DNA of 40,127 nt from Bacteroidaceae bacterium (GCA_017532725.1 JAFXIZ010000073.1:1-40127), one strand, 5' to 3'; numbered from the stretch's first letter, positions 1-8,137 are shown. Numbers and translations: made by a program. Notes: generated from the letters alone by a model not told the origin.

Positions 1-32
1 CCAACGCCCGAAAGTACTATATCTGTGCGCAT
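1..32 (-). CDS. iorB: Indolepyruvate oxidoreductase subunit beta, first 10-11 codons only
   Basis: An ATG at 32-30 on the minus strand opens a frame that stays open to the window edge and reads MRTDIVLSGVG. This matches the usual N-terminus of the IorB/gamma-type subunit of 2-oxoacid:ferredoxin oxidoreductases, where the GVGGQG loop follows directly. It starts 4 nt after the iorA stop codon, the spacing expected of a translationally coupled iorAB pair. IorB partners IorA in oxidative decarboxylation of aryl pyruvates. Only the start is visible, so the family call rests on the short motif plus its position behind iorA. Confidence 0.75.
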   Translation of the reverse strand, partial: MRTDIVLSGV

Positions 33-36
33 AAGA

Positions 37-1629
37 TTAAGATTTTTTGTTGTGACGTCTTGCTGTTTGAATACACTCACGACGAGGTATGATTACTGAT
101 ACACCGTGGTAGGCAAACTCCTCGCGAATGATTTGTTTCATCTCTTCCTTATTCTTTGCCAAAGGCACTACAACACGAATGTGTGCAGGGTCAACACCTA
201 TACCTTGACATATTTGCTCAAGACGACCTGTACCGGCCGAATCTTGACCACCTGTCATACCTGTTGTGAGGTTGTCCGAGATAATAACAGTAATATCGGC
301 ATTTTCATTAACAGCATCGAGCAAGCCTGTCATACCCGAGTGAGTAAAGGTAGAGTCGCCAATAACAGCAACAGCAGGATATTGTCCCGAGTCAGATGCA
401 CCCTTGGCCATTGTAATAGAAGCACCCATATCTACTACCGAGTGGATGGCACGATAAGGAGGCAAGAAACCAAGTGTGTAGCAACCTATATCACTAAATA
501 CGCGAGTGTTTTCGTATTCGCGAGCCACTTCGTTAAGTGCAGTGTACATATCACGGTGACCACAACCTTGGCACAATGCGGGTGGACGAGGAACTACAAG
601 AGGTGAAGGCTCGAATACTTGAGCATCTTCGATACCGATAGCCTTGCGAATGTTGTCGGGAGTAAGTTCGCCTGTACGAGGCACATCACCTGTAAGACGA
701 CCACAAACAGCCACTTTATCATTCTTAACTACGCCACGCAATTGCTCTTCGATGAAGGGTTGACCATCCTCAAGTACCAAAATTTTATCGCAAGCATCGG
801 CCATACGATTGATTTGGTCAACGGGAAGAGGATATTGTGAAACCTTCAAAACCGAGAAAGGTGCGCCGTTGGGGAAGTGTTCCATCAAGTAGTTGTAGGC
901 AATACCCGATGCAATAACACCCATACGGTGGTCGGTTGTAGTGAAGATATTGTGCTTCGACTCTTCGGCCTCACGCACAAAATCTTTCTGACGCTCTACC
1001 AACTCGGCATTGCGTACGCGAGCAACAGCAGGCATAAGCACCCATTGACGAGGATTAGTAGGATAACTAATAGGATTTTGCTCACGGATAGCACCCACCT
1101 TAACCACTGCACGAGAGTGAGCCAAACGAGTAACTACACGGAACAATACGGGAATTTTGTAACGCTCCGAAAGTTCGAATGCTTCGCCAATCATCTCATA
1201 GGCCTCTTGTTGTGTCGAAGGCTCAAAGATGGGCACCATTGCAAACTTACCGTAGAAACGAGAGTCTTGCTCATTTTGAGAAGAGTGCATCGAGGGGTCA
1301 TCGGCTGCAACAATTACAAGACCACCATTGGTACCTGTCATAGCCGAGTTAACAAAAGCATCGGCTGCAACGTTCATACCAACGTGTTTCATACATACCA
1401 ACGCGCGTTTGCCCATATAAGACATACCCAAGGCTGCCTCCATAGCAGTCTTTTCGTTGGTTGACCAACGGCAGTGAATACCTCGCTCGGCAGCGAGAGC
1501 ATTACCTTGAATAAACTCTGTGATTTCGGTCGATGGCGTGCCGGGATAGGCATAAACGCCCGAAAGTCCGGCGTGGATTGCTCCCAAGGCAATAGCCTCA
1601 TCGCCTAAAAGTAACTTCGTGTTTTCCAT
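37..1629 (-). CDS. iorA: Indolepyruvate ferredoxin oxidoreductase subunit alpha
   Basis: Cytoplasmic TPP enzyme that, with IorB, converts indolepyruvate and related aryl pyruvates to acyl-CoA while reducing ferredoxin. The start is taken at the ATG at 1629, giving MENTKLLLGDEAIALG and 530 residues. The frame is open 18 codons further upstream, but those residues do not resemble the family. The N-terminal half is the pyruvate-oxidoreductase-like domain (AYPGTPSTEI near residue 30). The C-terminal third is the TPP-binding domain, with CQGCGHR, then GDSTFTHSG followed by the conserved Asn region. The protein ends about 20 residues after the TPP domain and has no C-terminal CxxCxxCxxxC ferredoxin module such as archaeal IorA carries. 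My recollection is that gut Bacteroidota members are often this short form. It is followed by iorB after 4 nt. Confidence 0.93.
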   Translation of the reverse strand: MENTKLLLGDEAIALGAIHAGLSGVYAYPGTPSTEITEFIQGNALAAERGIHCRWSTNEKTAMEAALGMSYMGKRALVCMKHVGMNVAADAFVNSAMTGTNGGLVIVAADDPSMHSSQNEQDSRFYGKFAMVPIFEPSTQQEAYEMIGEAFELSERYKIPVLFRVVTRLAHSRAVVKVGAIREQNPISYPTNPRQWVLMPAVARVRNAELVERQKDFVREAEESKHNIFTTTDHRMGVIASGIAYNYLMEHFPNGAPFSVLKVSQYPLPVDQINRMADACDKILVLEDGQPFIEEQLRGVVKNDKVAVCGRLTGDVPRTGELTPDNIRKAIGIEDAQVFEPSPLVVPRPPALCQGCGHRDMYTALNEVAREYENTRVFSDIGCYTLGFLPPYRAIHSVVDMGASITMAKGASDSGQYPAVAVIGDSTFTHSGMTGLLDAVNENADITVIISDNLTTGMTGGQDSAGTGRLEQICQGIGVDPAHIRVVVPLAKNKEEMKQIIREEFAYHGVSVIIPRRECIQTARRHNKKS

Positions 1630-1654
1630 ATATTCTTGTTTTATGAGTCGTTCA

Positions 1655-1683
1655 CAAATATACCGTTTTTTTGTCAAATACAA
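1655..1683 (-). promoter_or_regulatory. Bacteroidetes-type promoter of iorAB
   Basis: On the minus strand 1662-1655 reads TATATTTG, an exact TAnnTTTG -7 box. A TTG at 1683-1681 lies 18 bp upstream as a possible -33 element. The expected transcript start is about 20 nt before the iorA ATG at 1629, which supports that start. Confidence 0.5.
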
Positions 1684-1877
1684 TATATATAAGCAATAAC
1701 TTTTCGATATTTTTTTGCTTTTGTCAATCGGCCAAACTTTTCAGTACATAGAAAAGCCCTTTTAGCAGCAAACAAATGATAACAAAATAGCAGTTAAAAC
1801 AATTTATTATTCATTCAAGAGCCGATAATTATATAAACTATTTAGCAGCGACGACTATTTATATCGAAAAAATTGAA

Positions 1878-1885
1878 TAGTTTTG
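1878..1885 (+). promoter_or_regulatory. -7 promoter box for the DUF4250 gene
   Basis: TAGTTTTG at 1878-1885 fits TAnnTTTG and lies 25 nt before the ATG at 1911. No convincing -33 TTTG is seen 19-21 bp upstream. Confidence 0.45.
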
Positions 1886-1910
1886 CAACCGATAAAAATT
1901 GTTATTTTAT

Positions 1911-2087
1911 ATGGAAATACCCAACGACCCTCACATATTGGTTAGTTTCATCAATATGAAACTGCGCGACTTCTACCCTTCGCTCGACATTTTGTGCGAA
2001 GATTTTGATATAAATCGTGACGAACTCGATAGAAAACTCAATGATGCAGGATATGAATATAATGCCGAGTTAAACAAGTATTTTTAG
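1911..2087 (+). CDS. DUF4250 domain-containing small protein
   Basis: A 58-residue acidic protein beginning MEIPNDPHILVSFINMKLRD. The pattern of an N-terminal PxDPxxLxSxxNxKLRD segment followed by a short helix-turn-helix-like stretch (LDILCEDFDINRDELDRKL) and a C-terminal GYEYN matches DUF4250, a family of 55-65 residue proteins of unknown function common in anaerobes. The ATG at 1911 is preferred over an in-frame TTG at 1899 because the family begins at this Met and a -7 box lies just upstream. It is monocistronic and convergent with the doxX-like gene. Confidence 0.85.
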   Translation: MEIPNDPHILVSFINMKLRDFYPSLDILCEDFDINRDELDRKLNDAGYEYNAELNKYF

Positions 2088-2174
2088 CACGGCTATGCTG
2101 CATCTACAACACAGCGACACTGCGAATAGTGGCAATAAATAAATACAACGCCCATATTCGCCACTATATCACCA

Positions 2175-2630
2175 TCATTTAGCATTACCTCTATACATTA
2201 TATAATCACCTACGGGCTTGTCGATAGAATAAAGCCCGGGGCCGGTTATTGCCAAAATAAGAAACATCATAGCATAAATAAACGCCAACTCACCCTCGGC
2301 AATAGAGCCGTGATGCACCCAAAGAAAAGCAACAGCCATAGCAAAGAACATAGGCACAACAGCAAGTCGAAAAAGAAAGCCCAATACAAACGCTGCAGCA
2401 CAAACCAACTCGGCAAACAACGTTAGCAATAGCGAAAATCTACTACCCAACCCCATAAAATTGGGATAATTATCGACCAAAAGCGAGAAATTATAAAGTT
2501 TATCAAAGCCGTGCATCATAAACAGAATGCCAAACAACAACCTTAAAGCCAGCAACAGCAACGAAAAAATGGTTGTGTTGCAATAACGCGGAAAAAGAAA
2601 ACGATATATCATAATAATAGATTTAATCAC
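2175..2630 (-). CDS. DoxX family membrane protein
   Basis: A 151-residue protein with four predicted hydrophobic segments, in the DoxX layout: a first helix ending in LRLLFGILFMMHGFDKL, a second with FAELVCAAAFVLGFLFRLA, then two more helices around LAFIYAMMFLILAITGPG. The HGxxK element after helix 1 and the GPGxxSID sequence near the end are typical of DoxX/DoxD relatives. The biochemical role is unclear; DoxX-like proteins have been linked to redox stress responses and quinone-linked chemistry. Translation could also begin at the Met seven residues in (2612). It is transcribed alone and I see no nearby promoter with an exact TAnnTTTG box. Confidence 0.85.
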   Translation of the reverse strand: MIKSIIMIYRFLFPRYCNTTIFSLLLLALRLLFGILFMMHGFDKLYNFSLLVDNYPNFMGLGSRFSLLLTLFAELVCAAAFVLGFLFRLAVVPMFFAMAVAFLWVHHGSIAEGELAFIYAMMFLILAITGPGLYSIDKPVGDYIMYRGNAK

Positions 2631-3062
2631 AATTATAACAATCGCAATAAAAGATATGTTTGAGCATTAAAGAACAATATGCCAAGTCACAAGACCTCAC
2701 ACCGGCACATAACGAGAATATTTGTATATAAAAAAAGAATACCAATCTCACGACCGGTATTCAAATTCTTTTTACCACAACCTCATCACGAGTACAATGT
2801 GGATAAATCATCAATCAAAACTTGAACGTTACTCTGAAACTAAACTTTACTTCTACACATTTGAAAGGGAATTTCTTATTGTGCAATGCAAAGAAAATCA
2901 ACTATAAAATCATTTGCAAATTTAAGGGTTGAAAACCCTTTGTATGTGACTAAATCTAATATTTTGGGGTGAATTATGCAATATAGGGGCGTAATAAGCA
3001 CAGGCAATAAACAAGTTTAAAAAAACTATTGTAGAATAATCGCTATAATGAGAAATAATTAT
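2631..3062. other. Intergenic region without a convincing gene
   Basis: About 430 bp of A+T-rich DNA between two divergent genes. It holds a 10-bp palindrome ATTTGCAAAT (2912-2921), a minus-strand TAAATTTG -7-like box (2924-2917) and a small hairpin AAGGGTT-GAA-AACCCTT (2924-2940). An open frame of 61 codons at 2722-2907 has no recognisable motif or promoter and I do not regard it as a gene. Confidence 0.5.
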
Positions 3063-3070
3063 TACCTTTG
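3063..3070 (+). promoter_or_regulatory. -7 promoter box for the LytTR regulator gene
   Basis: TACCTTTG at 3063-3070 matches TAnnTTTG and lies 18 nt before the ATG at 3089, so the leader would be very short. No -33 box at the usual distance is evident. Confidence 0.5.
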
Positions 3071-3088
3071 CATCAAAGATAAAGAAGG

Positions 3089-3934
3089 ATGAACATTTTG
3101 ACTAAAATAATACCGGAGTATTTGTGCGAAAAATACAACCTCATAAAAATGGTTGTATTTACAGCCATCTATGCTTTTGTATTTATCATTATCTACCAGC
3201 CATTTGGTTTCAGCCATTGGATTGATGATAAATCATCTATATATTACCTGCTATATACAAGTATAGTAGTTGCCATAGGCTTTGTGGTTATTGCATTGAG
3301 CCGTGTGATTATGCACTTTTGGCATCAGAAGCAAAAACTCATATACATACAATATTGGTTATGGGTACTTGTAGAGGTGTTGTTTATGTCATTGTTCTTC
3401 ACAATGATTATACTATCGGTAGAGCCTACAACCAATGCGCTGGCTACATTTAAAGACTCTTTCTTGAGTACCATACTCATTCTTGTCATCCCCTATCTGC
3501 TATGTTTTATGTTCTTCTCGTGGATCGAAAAAAATCGCCGTCTGGAAGATCGTGACGAGATACAGCCTGTTGACAGTTCTACGAAAATGATTGATTTTTA
3601 CGATGAACGCCAAGTATTGCGACTATCGGTAATGAAGTCGAATATATTATATGTAGAGGCTGCCGACAACTATGTGTGTATATTCTACAAGAAAAAGAAC
3701 AGTATAGCACGTTTTTTACTGCGCAATACGCTCAAGGCGTTGGAAACATACCTATCGGACGTAGATATTGTACGATGCCACAGGTCGTATATGGTAAATC
3801 TTGAATATGTGAGTGTTATACGTCGTCAACGAGAAGGCATATTCTTGGAAATGAGCGTACCCGATGTGCCCGACATTCCGTTATCGCCTCGGTATAGCGA
3901 CAAAGTAACCACTTGGTTTAAGACAATAGAATAA
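3089..3934 (+). CDS. Membrane-anchored LytTR-domain transcriptional regulator
   Basis: A 281-residue protein in two parts. Residues about 18-155 hold four hydrophobic helices (first around VVFTAIYAFVFIIIYQPFGF, last around TILILVIPYLLCFMFFSW). Residues about 175-281 form a LytTR DNA-binding domain, recognisable from the strand ILYVEAADNYVCIFY and the later VRCHRSYMVNLEYV segment. There is no receiver domain, and no histidine kinase gene is adjacent, so it is not an ordinary two-component response regulator. The architecture suggests it senses a membrane or envelope signal and binds DNA from the membrane (inference). It lies 52 nt upstream of holB with no obvious promoter between, so the two may be co-transcribed. 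Confidence 0.88.
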   Translation: MNILTKIIPEYLCEKYNLIKMVVFTAIYAFVFIIIYQPFGFSHWIDDKSSIYYLLYTSIVVAIGFVVIALSRVIMHFWHQKQKLIYIQYWLWVLVEVLFMSLFFTMIILSVEPTTNALATFKDSFLSTILILVIPYLLCFMFFSWIEKNRRLEDRDEIQPVDSSTKMIDFYDERQVLRLSVMKSNILYVEAADNYVCIFYKKKNSIARFLLRNTLKALETYLSDVDIVRCHRSYMVNLEYVSVIRRQREGIFLEMSVPDVPDIPLSPRYSDKVTTWFKTIE

Positions 3935-3986
3935 CCCATACTTCAGCCACAGCACATAACACACTAAACGACTAATACCACATAAT

Positions 3987-5114
3987 ATGTTTTTCTTTAG
4001 CGACGTAATAGGTCACGACACACTCAAGGAGAGTCTTATTCGCTCGGTACAATCGGGCAACATAGCACACGCACAGTTGTTTTCGGGCATAGAAGGTGTG
4101 GGCAAGTTTGCTATGGCAATGGCGTACGCTCGCTACATACATTGCACCAATCGTGGTGAAACCGATGCTTGTGGTATGTGTCCCTCGTGTCAACAATACA
4201 ATGCACTGTCGCACGCCGACTTGCACTTTGTATTCCCGATGGTGCGCAACAAAGACAAGAAGAAGGTACATTGCGATGACTACCTGCACACTTGGAGCGA
4301 ATTTATAACAACACACCCCTACTTCGGTATAGACAATTGGCTGCAAGCAATGGGCGCAGAGAATAAGCAAGCCATAATTTATGCCGACGAAAGCGATGAA
4401 ATATGGCGCAAAATGACTCTTAAAAGTTTCTCATCGCCCTACAAGATAATGATAATATGGCTGCCCGAGCGTATGAACATCGAGTGTGCCAACAAGTTGC
4501 TGAAACTATTTGAAGAGCCATACCCCAACACAATATTTCTGCTTGTAAGCAATGCTCCCGACCAACTCCTCTCTACCATTCGTTCGCGCGTGCAACAAAT
4601 ACACCTGCCTGCACTGCCTCTATCTACCATAACCGAGGCACTGCAACAGCAATACAGCATTACCGACACCGATGCTCGCGCCATAGCACACTTATCGAAC
4701 GGTAGTTACCTGAAAGCTTGTGACAACTTGTCGCTCAACGATGACAATCAACAATTCTTCCAACTATTTGTGCAACTGATGCGTCTTGCTTACGCACGTC
4801 GCATCAAGGACTTAAAAGCGTGGAGCGAAGATACTGCCGACTTAGGGCGTGAACGCCTGCGTCGTTTCCTCTCATACGCCGGTCGAATGATTCGCGAGAA
4901 TTACATCTACAACGTGGCACAGCCCGACCTCAACTATATGACAGCCGAAGAACAACAATTCTCAACACGATTTGCGCCCTTCATTAATGAACGCAACGTG
5001 CAGGAGATTATGCGTATATTGGAAAGTGCCGAAAACGACATCGGCCAAAATGCCAATGCCAAAATCGTACTCTTCGACATCGCCATTAAGATGATTTTGC
5101 TACTCAAGAATTGA
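3987..5114 (+). CDS. holB: DNA polymerase III subunit delta' (clamp loader)
   Basis: A 375-residue AAA+ clamp-loader subunit that helps load the sliding clamp during replication. It begins with FSDVIGHDTLKESL, followed by a P-loop-like SGIEGVGK in which Phe replaces the usual Thr/Ser after Lys40; delta' subunits commonly have a non-functional P-loop. A zinc-binding set C53, C62, C65 and C68 follows (CGMCPSC). The sensor region reads NKLLKLFEEPYPNTIFLLVS, then the arginine-finger-type SRVQQIHL (STIRSRVQQ). The C-terminal third is the clamp-loader collar domain. It follows the LytTR gene and precedes a duplicated repeat and cdsA. Confidence 0.95.
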   Translation: MFFFSDVIGHDTLKESLIRSVQSGNIAHAQLFSGIEGVGKFAMAMAYARYIHCTNRGETDACGMCPSCQQYNALSHADLHFVFPMVRNKDKKKVHCDDYLHTWSEFITTHPYFGIDNWLQAMGAENKQAIIYADESDEIWRKMTLKSFSSPYKIMIIWLPERMNIECANKLLKLFEEPYPNTIFLLVSNAPDQLLSTIRSRVQQIHLPALPLSTITEALQQQYSITDTDARAIAHLSNGSYLKACDNLSLNDDNQQFFQLFVQLMRLAYARRIKDLKAWSEDTADLGRERLRRFLSYAGRMIRENYIYNVAQPDLNYMTAEEQQFSTRFAPFINERNVQEIMRILESAENDIGQNANAKIVLFDIAIKMILLLKN

Positions 5115-5141
5115 TACAGGATAGCGAATATACCAAGATGT

Positions 5142-5319
5142 CCAAGATAATTGCGCTCGGACGTGTTGTTGAGCGCAGTGAAAAATAAAAAATAAATAAA
5201 TTTATTTTGTTCTCCACTCGCTTATCGGCATATTCTTTGGCTAACGCCCAAGATAGCTACGCTCGGGATAAAAAATAAATAAATTTATTTTGTTCTCCAC
5301 TCGCTTATCGCTATCTTTG
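5142..5319. repeat. Tandemly duplicated intergenic element carrying a promoter
   Basis: Two degenerate copies of one element. Each begins with a CCAAGATA-n2-T-n-CGCTCGG block (5142-5160 and 5248-5266). Each then contains an identical 43-bp segment (5185-5227 and 5268-5310) holding the palindrome AAATAAATTTATTT. Copy 1 has about 24 extra bases between block and segment. Copy 2 has terminal inverted repeats AAGATAGC (5250-5257) and GCTATCTT (5310-5317) and ends in an exact TATCTTTG -7 box. In copy 1 the equivalent end is altered to CATATTCTTTG. Confidence 0.8.
5289..5319 (+). promoter_or_regulatory. Promoter of cdsA, inside repeat copy 2
   Basis: TTTG (5289-5292) and TATCTTTG (5312-5319) are separated by exactly 19 bp, the preferred -33/-7 spacing of the Bacteroidetes primary sigma factor. 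The transcript would start near 5325, about 50 nt before the cdsA ATG at 5378. Confidence 0.7.
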
Positions 5320-5377
5320 CAAATGGCTCATAATATGCCATAGATTTAGTAACAGAACAAGTAGTTGATAAGAACAA

Positions 5378-6208
5378 ATGGCACTATCACTTAAAACCGT
5401 CGCAATTCGTGCCGTTACCGGCGCAGTATTTATATCGGTCATCATAGGTGCAATACTATGGAATCAATATAGTTTTGCACTCATATTTTGTGCATTCTCG
5501 GCATTGGCTTCGGCCGAATTTTATCGTTTGGTTGAGGACCTCACCCACACGCCCCGAGGTACGCGCTTTATAGATGTTTCGGGCTCGATATTGTTATTTC
5601 TTACATTATATATCTACGCAGTACAGGACTTCGATATAAGTGCTATAATTACAGCCCCCTACCTCATCTACTTTTTGGTACGTTTCATTATGCAACTATA
5701 CGACAAGGTGGAACGACCTCTTGAGGGCTGGGCATACAGTTTCTTGGGTCAGATTTATGTAGCCCTGCCGTTTGCGCTGTGTAATATTCTGTACTTCCGT
5801 TTCTCGCCACTTATTCTGCTATCGCTATTTGCTTTTATATGGATTAACGACACAGGTGCTTACTTGGTGGGTTGCACCATAGGCAAGCACCGCCTCTTTG
5901 AGCGCATATCGCCCAAGAAGTCGTGGGAAGGTTTCTGGGGTGGACTTATATTGGCTGCCGGTGCGGCATTCGTTGCGTCAAGATTTTTCGACATACTGAA
6001 TACTTGGCAATGGATAGGTTTGGCTCTTACCTGCTCGATATTTGGCACTTGGGGAGACTTGTGCGAATCGCTTATAAAACGCTCGCTCAATGTAAAAGAC
6101 TCGGGCAATATCCTCCCGGGTCACGGTGGTTGGCTCGACCGTTTCGACAGCGTATTACTTGCAGCACCTGCTGCCATACTATACCTATTTATAGTTATGA
6201 CTTTGTAG
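5378..6208 (+). CDS. cdsA: Phosphatidate cytidylyltransferase (CDP-diacylglycerol synthase)
   Basis: Inner-membrane enzyme that makes CDP-diacylglycerol from phosphatidic acid and CTP, the precursor of bacterial phospholipids. The 276-residue protein has about eight hydrophobic segments. It carries the family signature near the C-terminus: SLIKRSLNVKDSGNILPGHG followed by GWLDRFDS, with the conserved KR, KD and HGG residues in place. FIWINDTGAYLVG and ISPKKSWEGFWGG are further conserved cytidylyltransferase blocks. The length is normal for the family. The gene stands alone, with its own promoter in the upstream repeat and a strong terminator downstream. Confidence 0.96.
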   Translation: MALSLKTVAIRAVTGAVFISVIIGAILWNQYSFALIFCAFSALASAEFYRLVEDLTHTPRGTRFIDVSGSILLFLTLYIYAVQDFDISAIITAPYLIYFLVRFIMQLYDKVERPLEGWAYSFLGQIYVALPFALCNILYFRFSPLILLSLFAFIWINDTGAYLVGCTIGKHRLFERISPKKSWEGFWGGLILAAGAAFVASRFFDILNTWQWIGLALTCSIFGTWGDLCESLIKRSLNVKDSGNILPGHGGWLDRFDSVLLAAPAAILYLFIVMTL

Positions 6209-6232
6209 TAAACAACTTATAGCATACACTAC

Positions 6233-6275
6233 AACGAGTGAGAAGCGTCGGATGCTCTTCTCACTCGTTTTTTCT
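6233..6275 (+). terminator. Intrinsic terminator of cdsA
   Basis: A perfect 13-bp stem AACGAGTGAGAAG (6233-6245) and CTTCTCACTCGTT (6257-6269) with an 11-nt loop, followed by TTTT and a T-rich tail. It lies between convergent genes. Confidence 0.9.
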
Positions 6276-6299
6276 TTTGCGATTATCGACTAACACAAT

Positions 6300-6584
6300 C
6301 TACTCATTGACAACGCTATGAAGTTGCTCCTTCACCTGATCAACTTTACCAGCCACTTGGTGTGCGCCCTGCGACACACGATCGGCAAACTTTGCACCCA
6401 TACGGGCAGCACGGTCACGAGCCTTTTCGGCCAAATGCTCGGCAGCACGTTCTTTATCGCGTATAGCACGCGACAGGTCGCTACGCATCTTTCTACCACG
6501 CGCCGATGCAGCAAATTGTTGAGCATATACGCCCATAGCCACACCAAGCCCCATTCCGACAAACACAAAAATTAGATTTTTCAT
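6300..6584 (-). CDS. YtxH-like small membrane protein
   Basis: A 94-residue protein with one N-terminal membrane helix (MKNLIFVFVGMGLGVAMGVY) followed by a long charged, Ala-rich helical region (SRAIRDKERAAEHLAEKARD) ending in AGKVDQVKEQLHSVVNE. This layout, a glycine-rich helix and then an amphipathic or coiled-coil tail, is that of YtxH-type stress proteins, whose molecular role is not settled. It lies 50 nt downstream of a GlsB/YeaQ-like gene on the same strand, another small general-stress type, and probably shares its transcript. Confidence 0.65.
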   Translation of the reverse strand: MKNLIFVFVGMGLGVAMGVYAQQFAASARGRKMRSDLSRAIRDKERAAEHLAEKARDRAARMGAKFADRVSQGAHQVAGKVDQVKEQLHSVVNE

Positions 6585-6634
6585 AACTGCTATTTTTAGT
6601 ACAACATTTATTTTGATATAGATAATTACGCTTT

Positions 6635-6883
6635 CTATTTAGATGGTCGGTTGAAGAAGGATGATATCCATAGCAGGAAAATTGCTCCCACCAACGAGGT
6701 GAGGAAACTGCCCCATAGCCCCGAAGCAGATATTCCAAACAGGCCAAAGAGCCAACCACCTAATATACCACCTACTATGCCTATCAACAGATTAATCAAT
6801 ACGCCAAATCCGCCTCCTCGCATAATCTTTCCGGCTATAAATCCTGCCAGAATACCGATAATAATGTAACCTATGAAATACAT
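6635..6883 (-). CDS. GlsB/YeaQ/YmgE family stress membrane protein
   Basis: An 82-residue, very hydrophobic protein with three membrane segments and the glycine-rich pattern of the transglycosylase-associated (Tag) family: GYIIIGILAGFIAGKIMRGG, then NLLIGIVGGILGGWLFGLFG, then a last helix GSFLTSLVGAIFLLWI. Members are small inner-membrane proteins associated with general or acid stress; the old name 'transglycosylase-associated' does not imply enzyme activity. The ATG at 6883 is the only sensible start. The 288 bp between it and the divergent manganese catalase contain no exact TAnnTTTG box serving either gene. Confidence 0.9.
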   Translation of the reverse strand: MYFIGYIIIGILAGFIAGKIMRGGGFGVLINLLIGIVGGILGGWLFGLFGISASGLWGSFLTSLVGAIFLLWISSFFNRPSK

Positions 6884-7171
6884 AGAAATCTGTGTTTTAA
6901 TATTTATACATCATACTTATTGTTACCAGCGAAACAATGGGTATGAGTCGCTGTGCAGTGGTATAACGCAGGTTGCGAAACGGCTGTTCATAAAAACGGT
7001 CAACAATTAACAAGAATTGGTCTTTCGGTATCAACAACAAGTACCACTTCACAGCAAAACAAAAGAGGTCATAAAAAACAGAAACTTCACGAACTCAATG
7101 CGCGGCAGTGACGTTTCAATAGCAGATGTACATCAATCGAAAAAGAGTACAAACATAAAATTAATAGAACT

Positions 7172-8137
7172 ATGTTTTATCATATAAAAGAGTTACAATT
7201 TGACGCTCGCGTATCGCGCCCCGACCCACGTTTTGCTCGCATCTTGTTGGAGCAATTTGGAGGTGCCAACGGCGAGTTGAGCGCCTCTATGCAATACTTT
7301 GTTCAGGCATTTTCGTGTCGCAACCCCTACCCCGACAAATATGATATGCTAATGGATATAGCCACCGAGGAGTTGGGTCACCTCGAAATCGTGGGTGCAA
7401 CCATACAGATGCTGTTGGGGCCGGTAAATGCGCGAATGAAAGATGTTGTGGAGGATGTTGAGATTATGAAGATGATGGAAGGTAATGCTACCAAAGAGGA
7501 GTATATTCACCAAGCCTTCACCAATCCTCAATTTCTGGCCATTGCGCCCGGCAGCCCTATGTTTACCAACAGCAACGGCGTGCCTTGGTGCGCCTCGTAC
7601 ATATCGGGCAATGCCGAACTGACAGTTGACTTGCAATCGGATATTGCAGCCGAATCGCGTGCCAAGATTGTTTACGAAGCACTTATACCTCTCACCGACG
7701 ACCCCGAGGTGAAACGTACACTCGACTTCCTGATGACGCGTGAGGTAACACACTTCCAACAATTCCAAGCAGCCCTCGAAAGCATCGAGCCACATTTTCC
7801 ACCGGGTGTTTTCGAAACTAACCCCAAGTATAGCAACCTATACTTCAATATGTCGAAGGGTGAAGATTACAGAGGTAGTTGGAACGAGGGCAAGAGTTGC
7901 AGGCTCAACGAGGAGTGGCAATATATAGAAAATCCTTGTGAATATACACGCCAAACCAATGGTATGCGCGACATAAAGCCTCAAGGCACAAAACGCACCG
8001 AAAAGGGTGTGCGCGAGCGCGATAAAAAACTTGCCAAACAACGCTGCAACGAAGTGCTGAGTGCAACACCCGAGCGCGACTTGTCGTGGAACAGAGAAGA
8101 ACACTACCACGAACGCGAACTGATAGATACAGAATAA
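7172..8137 (+). CDS. Manganese-containing (non-haem) catalase
   Basis: Decomposes hydrogen peroxide with a dimanganese centre in a four-helix bundle. All five expected metal ligands can be placed by family pattern: Glu35 (GANGELSASMQY), Glu67 and His70 (TEELGHLE), Glu161 (DIAAESRAK) and His194 (REVTHFQQF). The substrate-pocket loop NPQFLAIAPGSPMFTNSNGV is present. At 321 residues it is somewhat longer than the compact forms. The tail after about residue 235 is charged and ends in repeated Glu/Arg/His (REEHYHERELIDTE). It is divergent from the GlsB-like gene and followed 38 nt later by a small Cys-containing ORF. It is presumably cytoplasmic, since no signal peptide is seen. Confidence 0.95.
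   Translation: MFYHIKELQFDARVSRPDPRFARILLEQFGGANGELSASMQYFVQAFSCRNPYPDKYDMLMDIATEELGHLEIVGATIQMLLGPVNARMKDVVEDVEIMKMMEGNATKEEYIHQAFTNPQFLAIAPGSPMFTNSNGVPWCASYISGNAELTVDLQSDIAAESRAKIVYEALIPLTDDPEVKRTLDFLMTREVTHFQQFQAALESIEPHFPPGVFETNPKYSNLYFNMSKGEDYRGSWNEGKSCRLNEEWQYIENPCEYTRQTNGMRDIKPQGTKRTEKGVRERDKKLAKQRCNEVLSATPERDLSWNREEHYHERELIDTE

Noticed and set aside
106..1464. Plus-strand open frames of 166, 73 and 195 codons opposite iorA
   Set aside because: They lie wholly antisense to a well-conserved gene, have no promoter or family motif, and follow from the codon use of the real gene.
2126..2167. Hairpin ATAGTGGC/GCCACTAT between the DUF4250 and doxX genes as a terminator
   Set aside because: Only 8 bp with a 26-nt loop and no T-tract; too weak to annotate.
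2722..2907. Possible 61-residue protein in the doxX-LytTR intergenic region
   Set aside because: No family resemblance, no TAnnTTTG box in front of it, and low-complexity residue content; treated as non-coding.
3987..5114. Damaged P-loop of holB as a sign of inactivation
   Set aside because: Delta' subunits of the clamp loader commonly have a non-functional P-loop, and the rest of the protein is intact.
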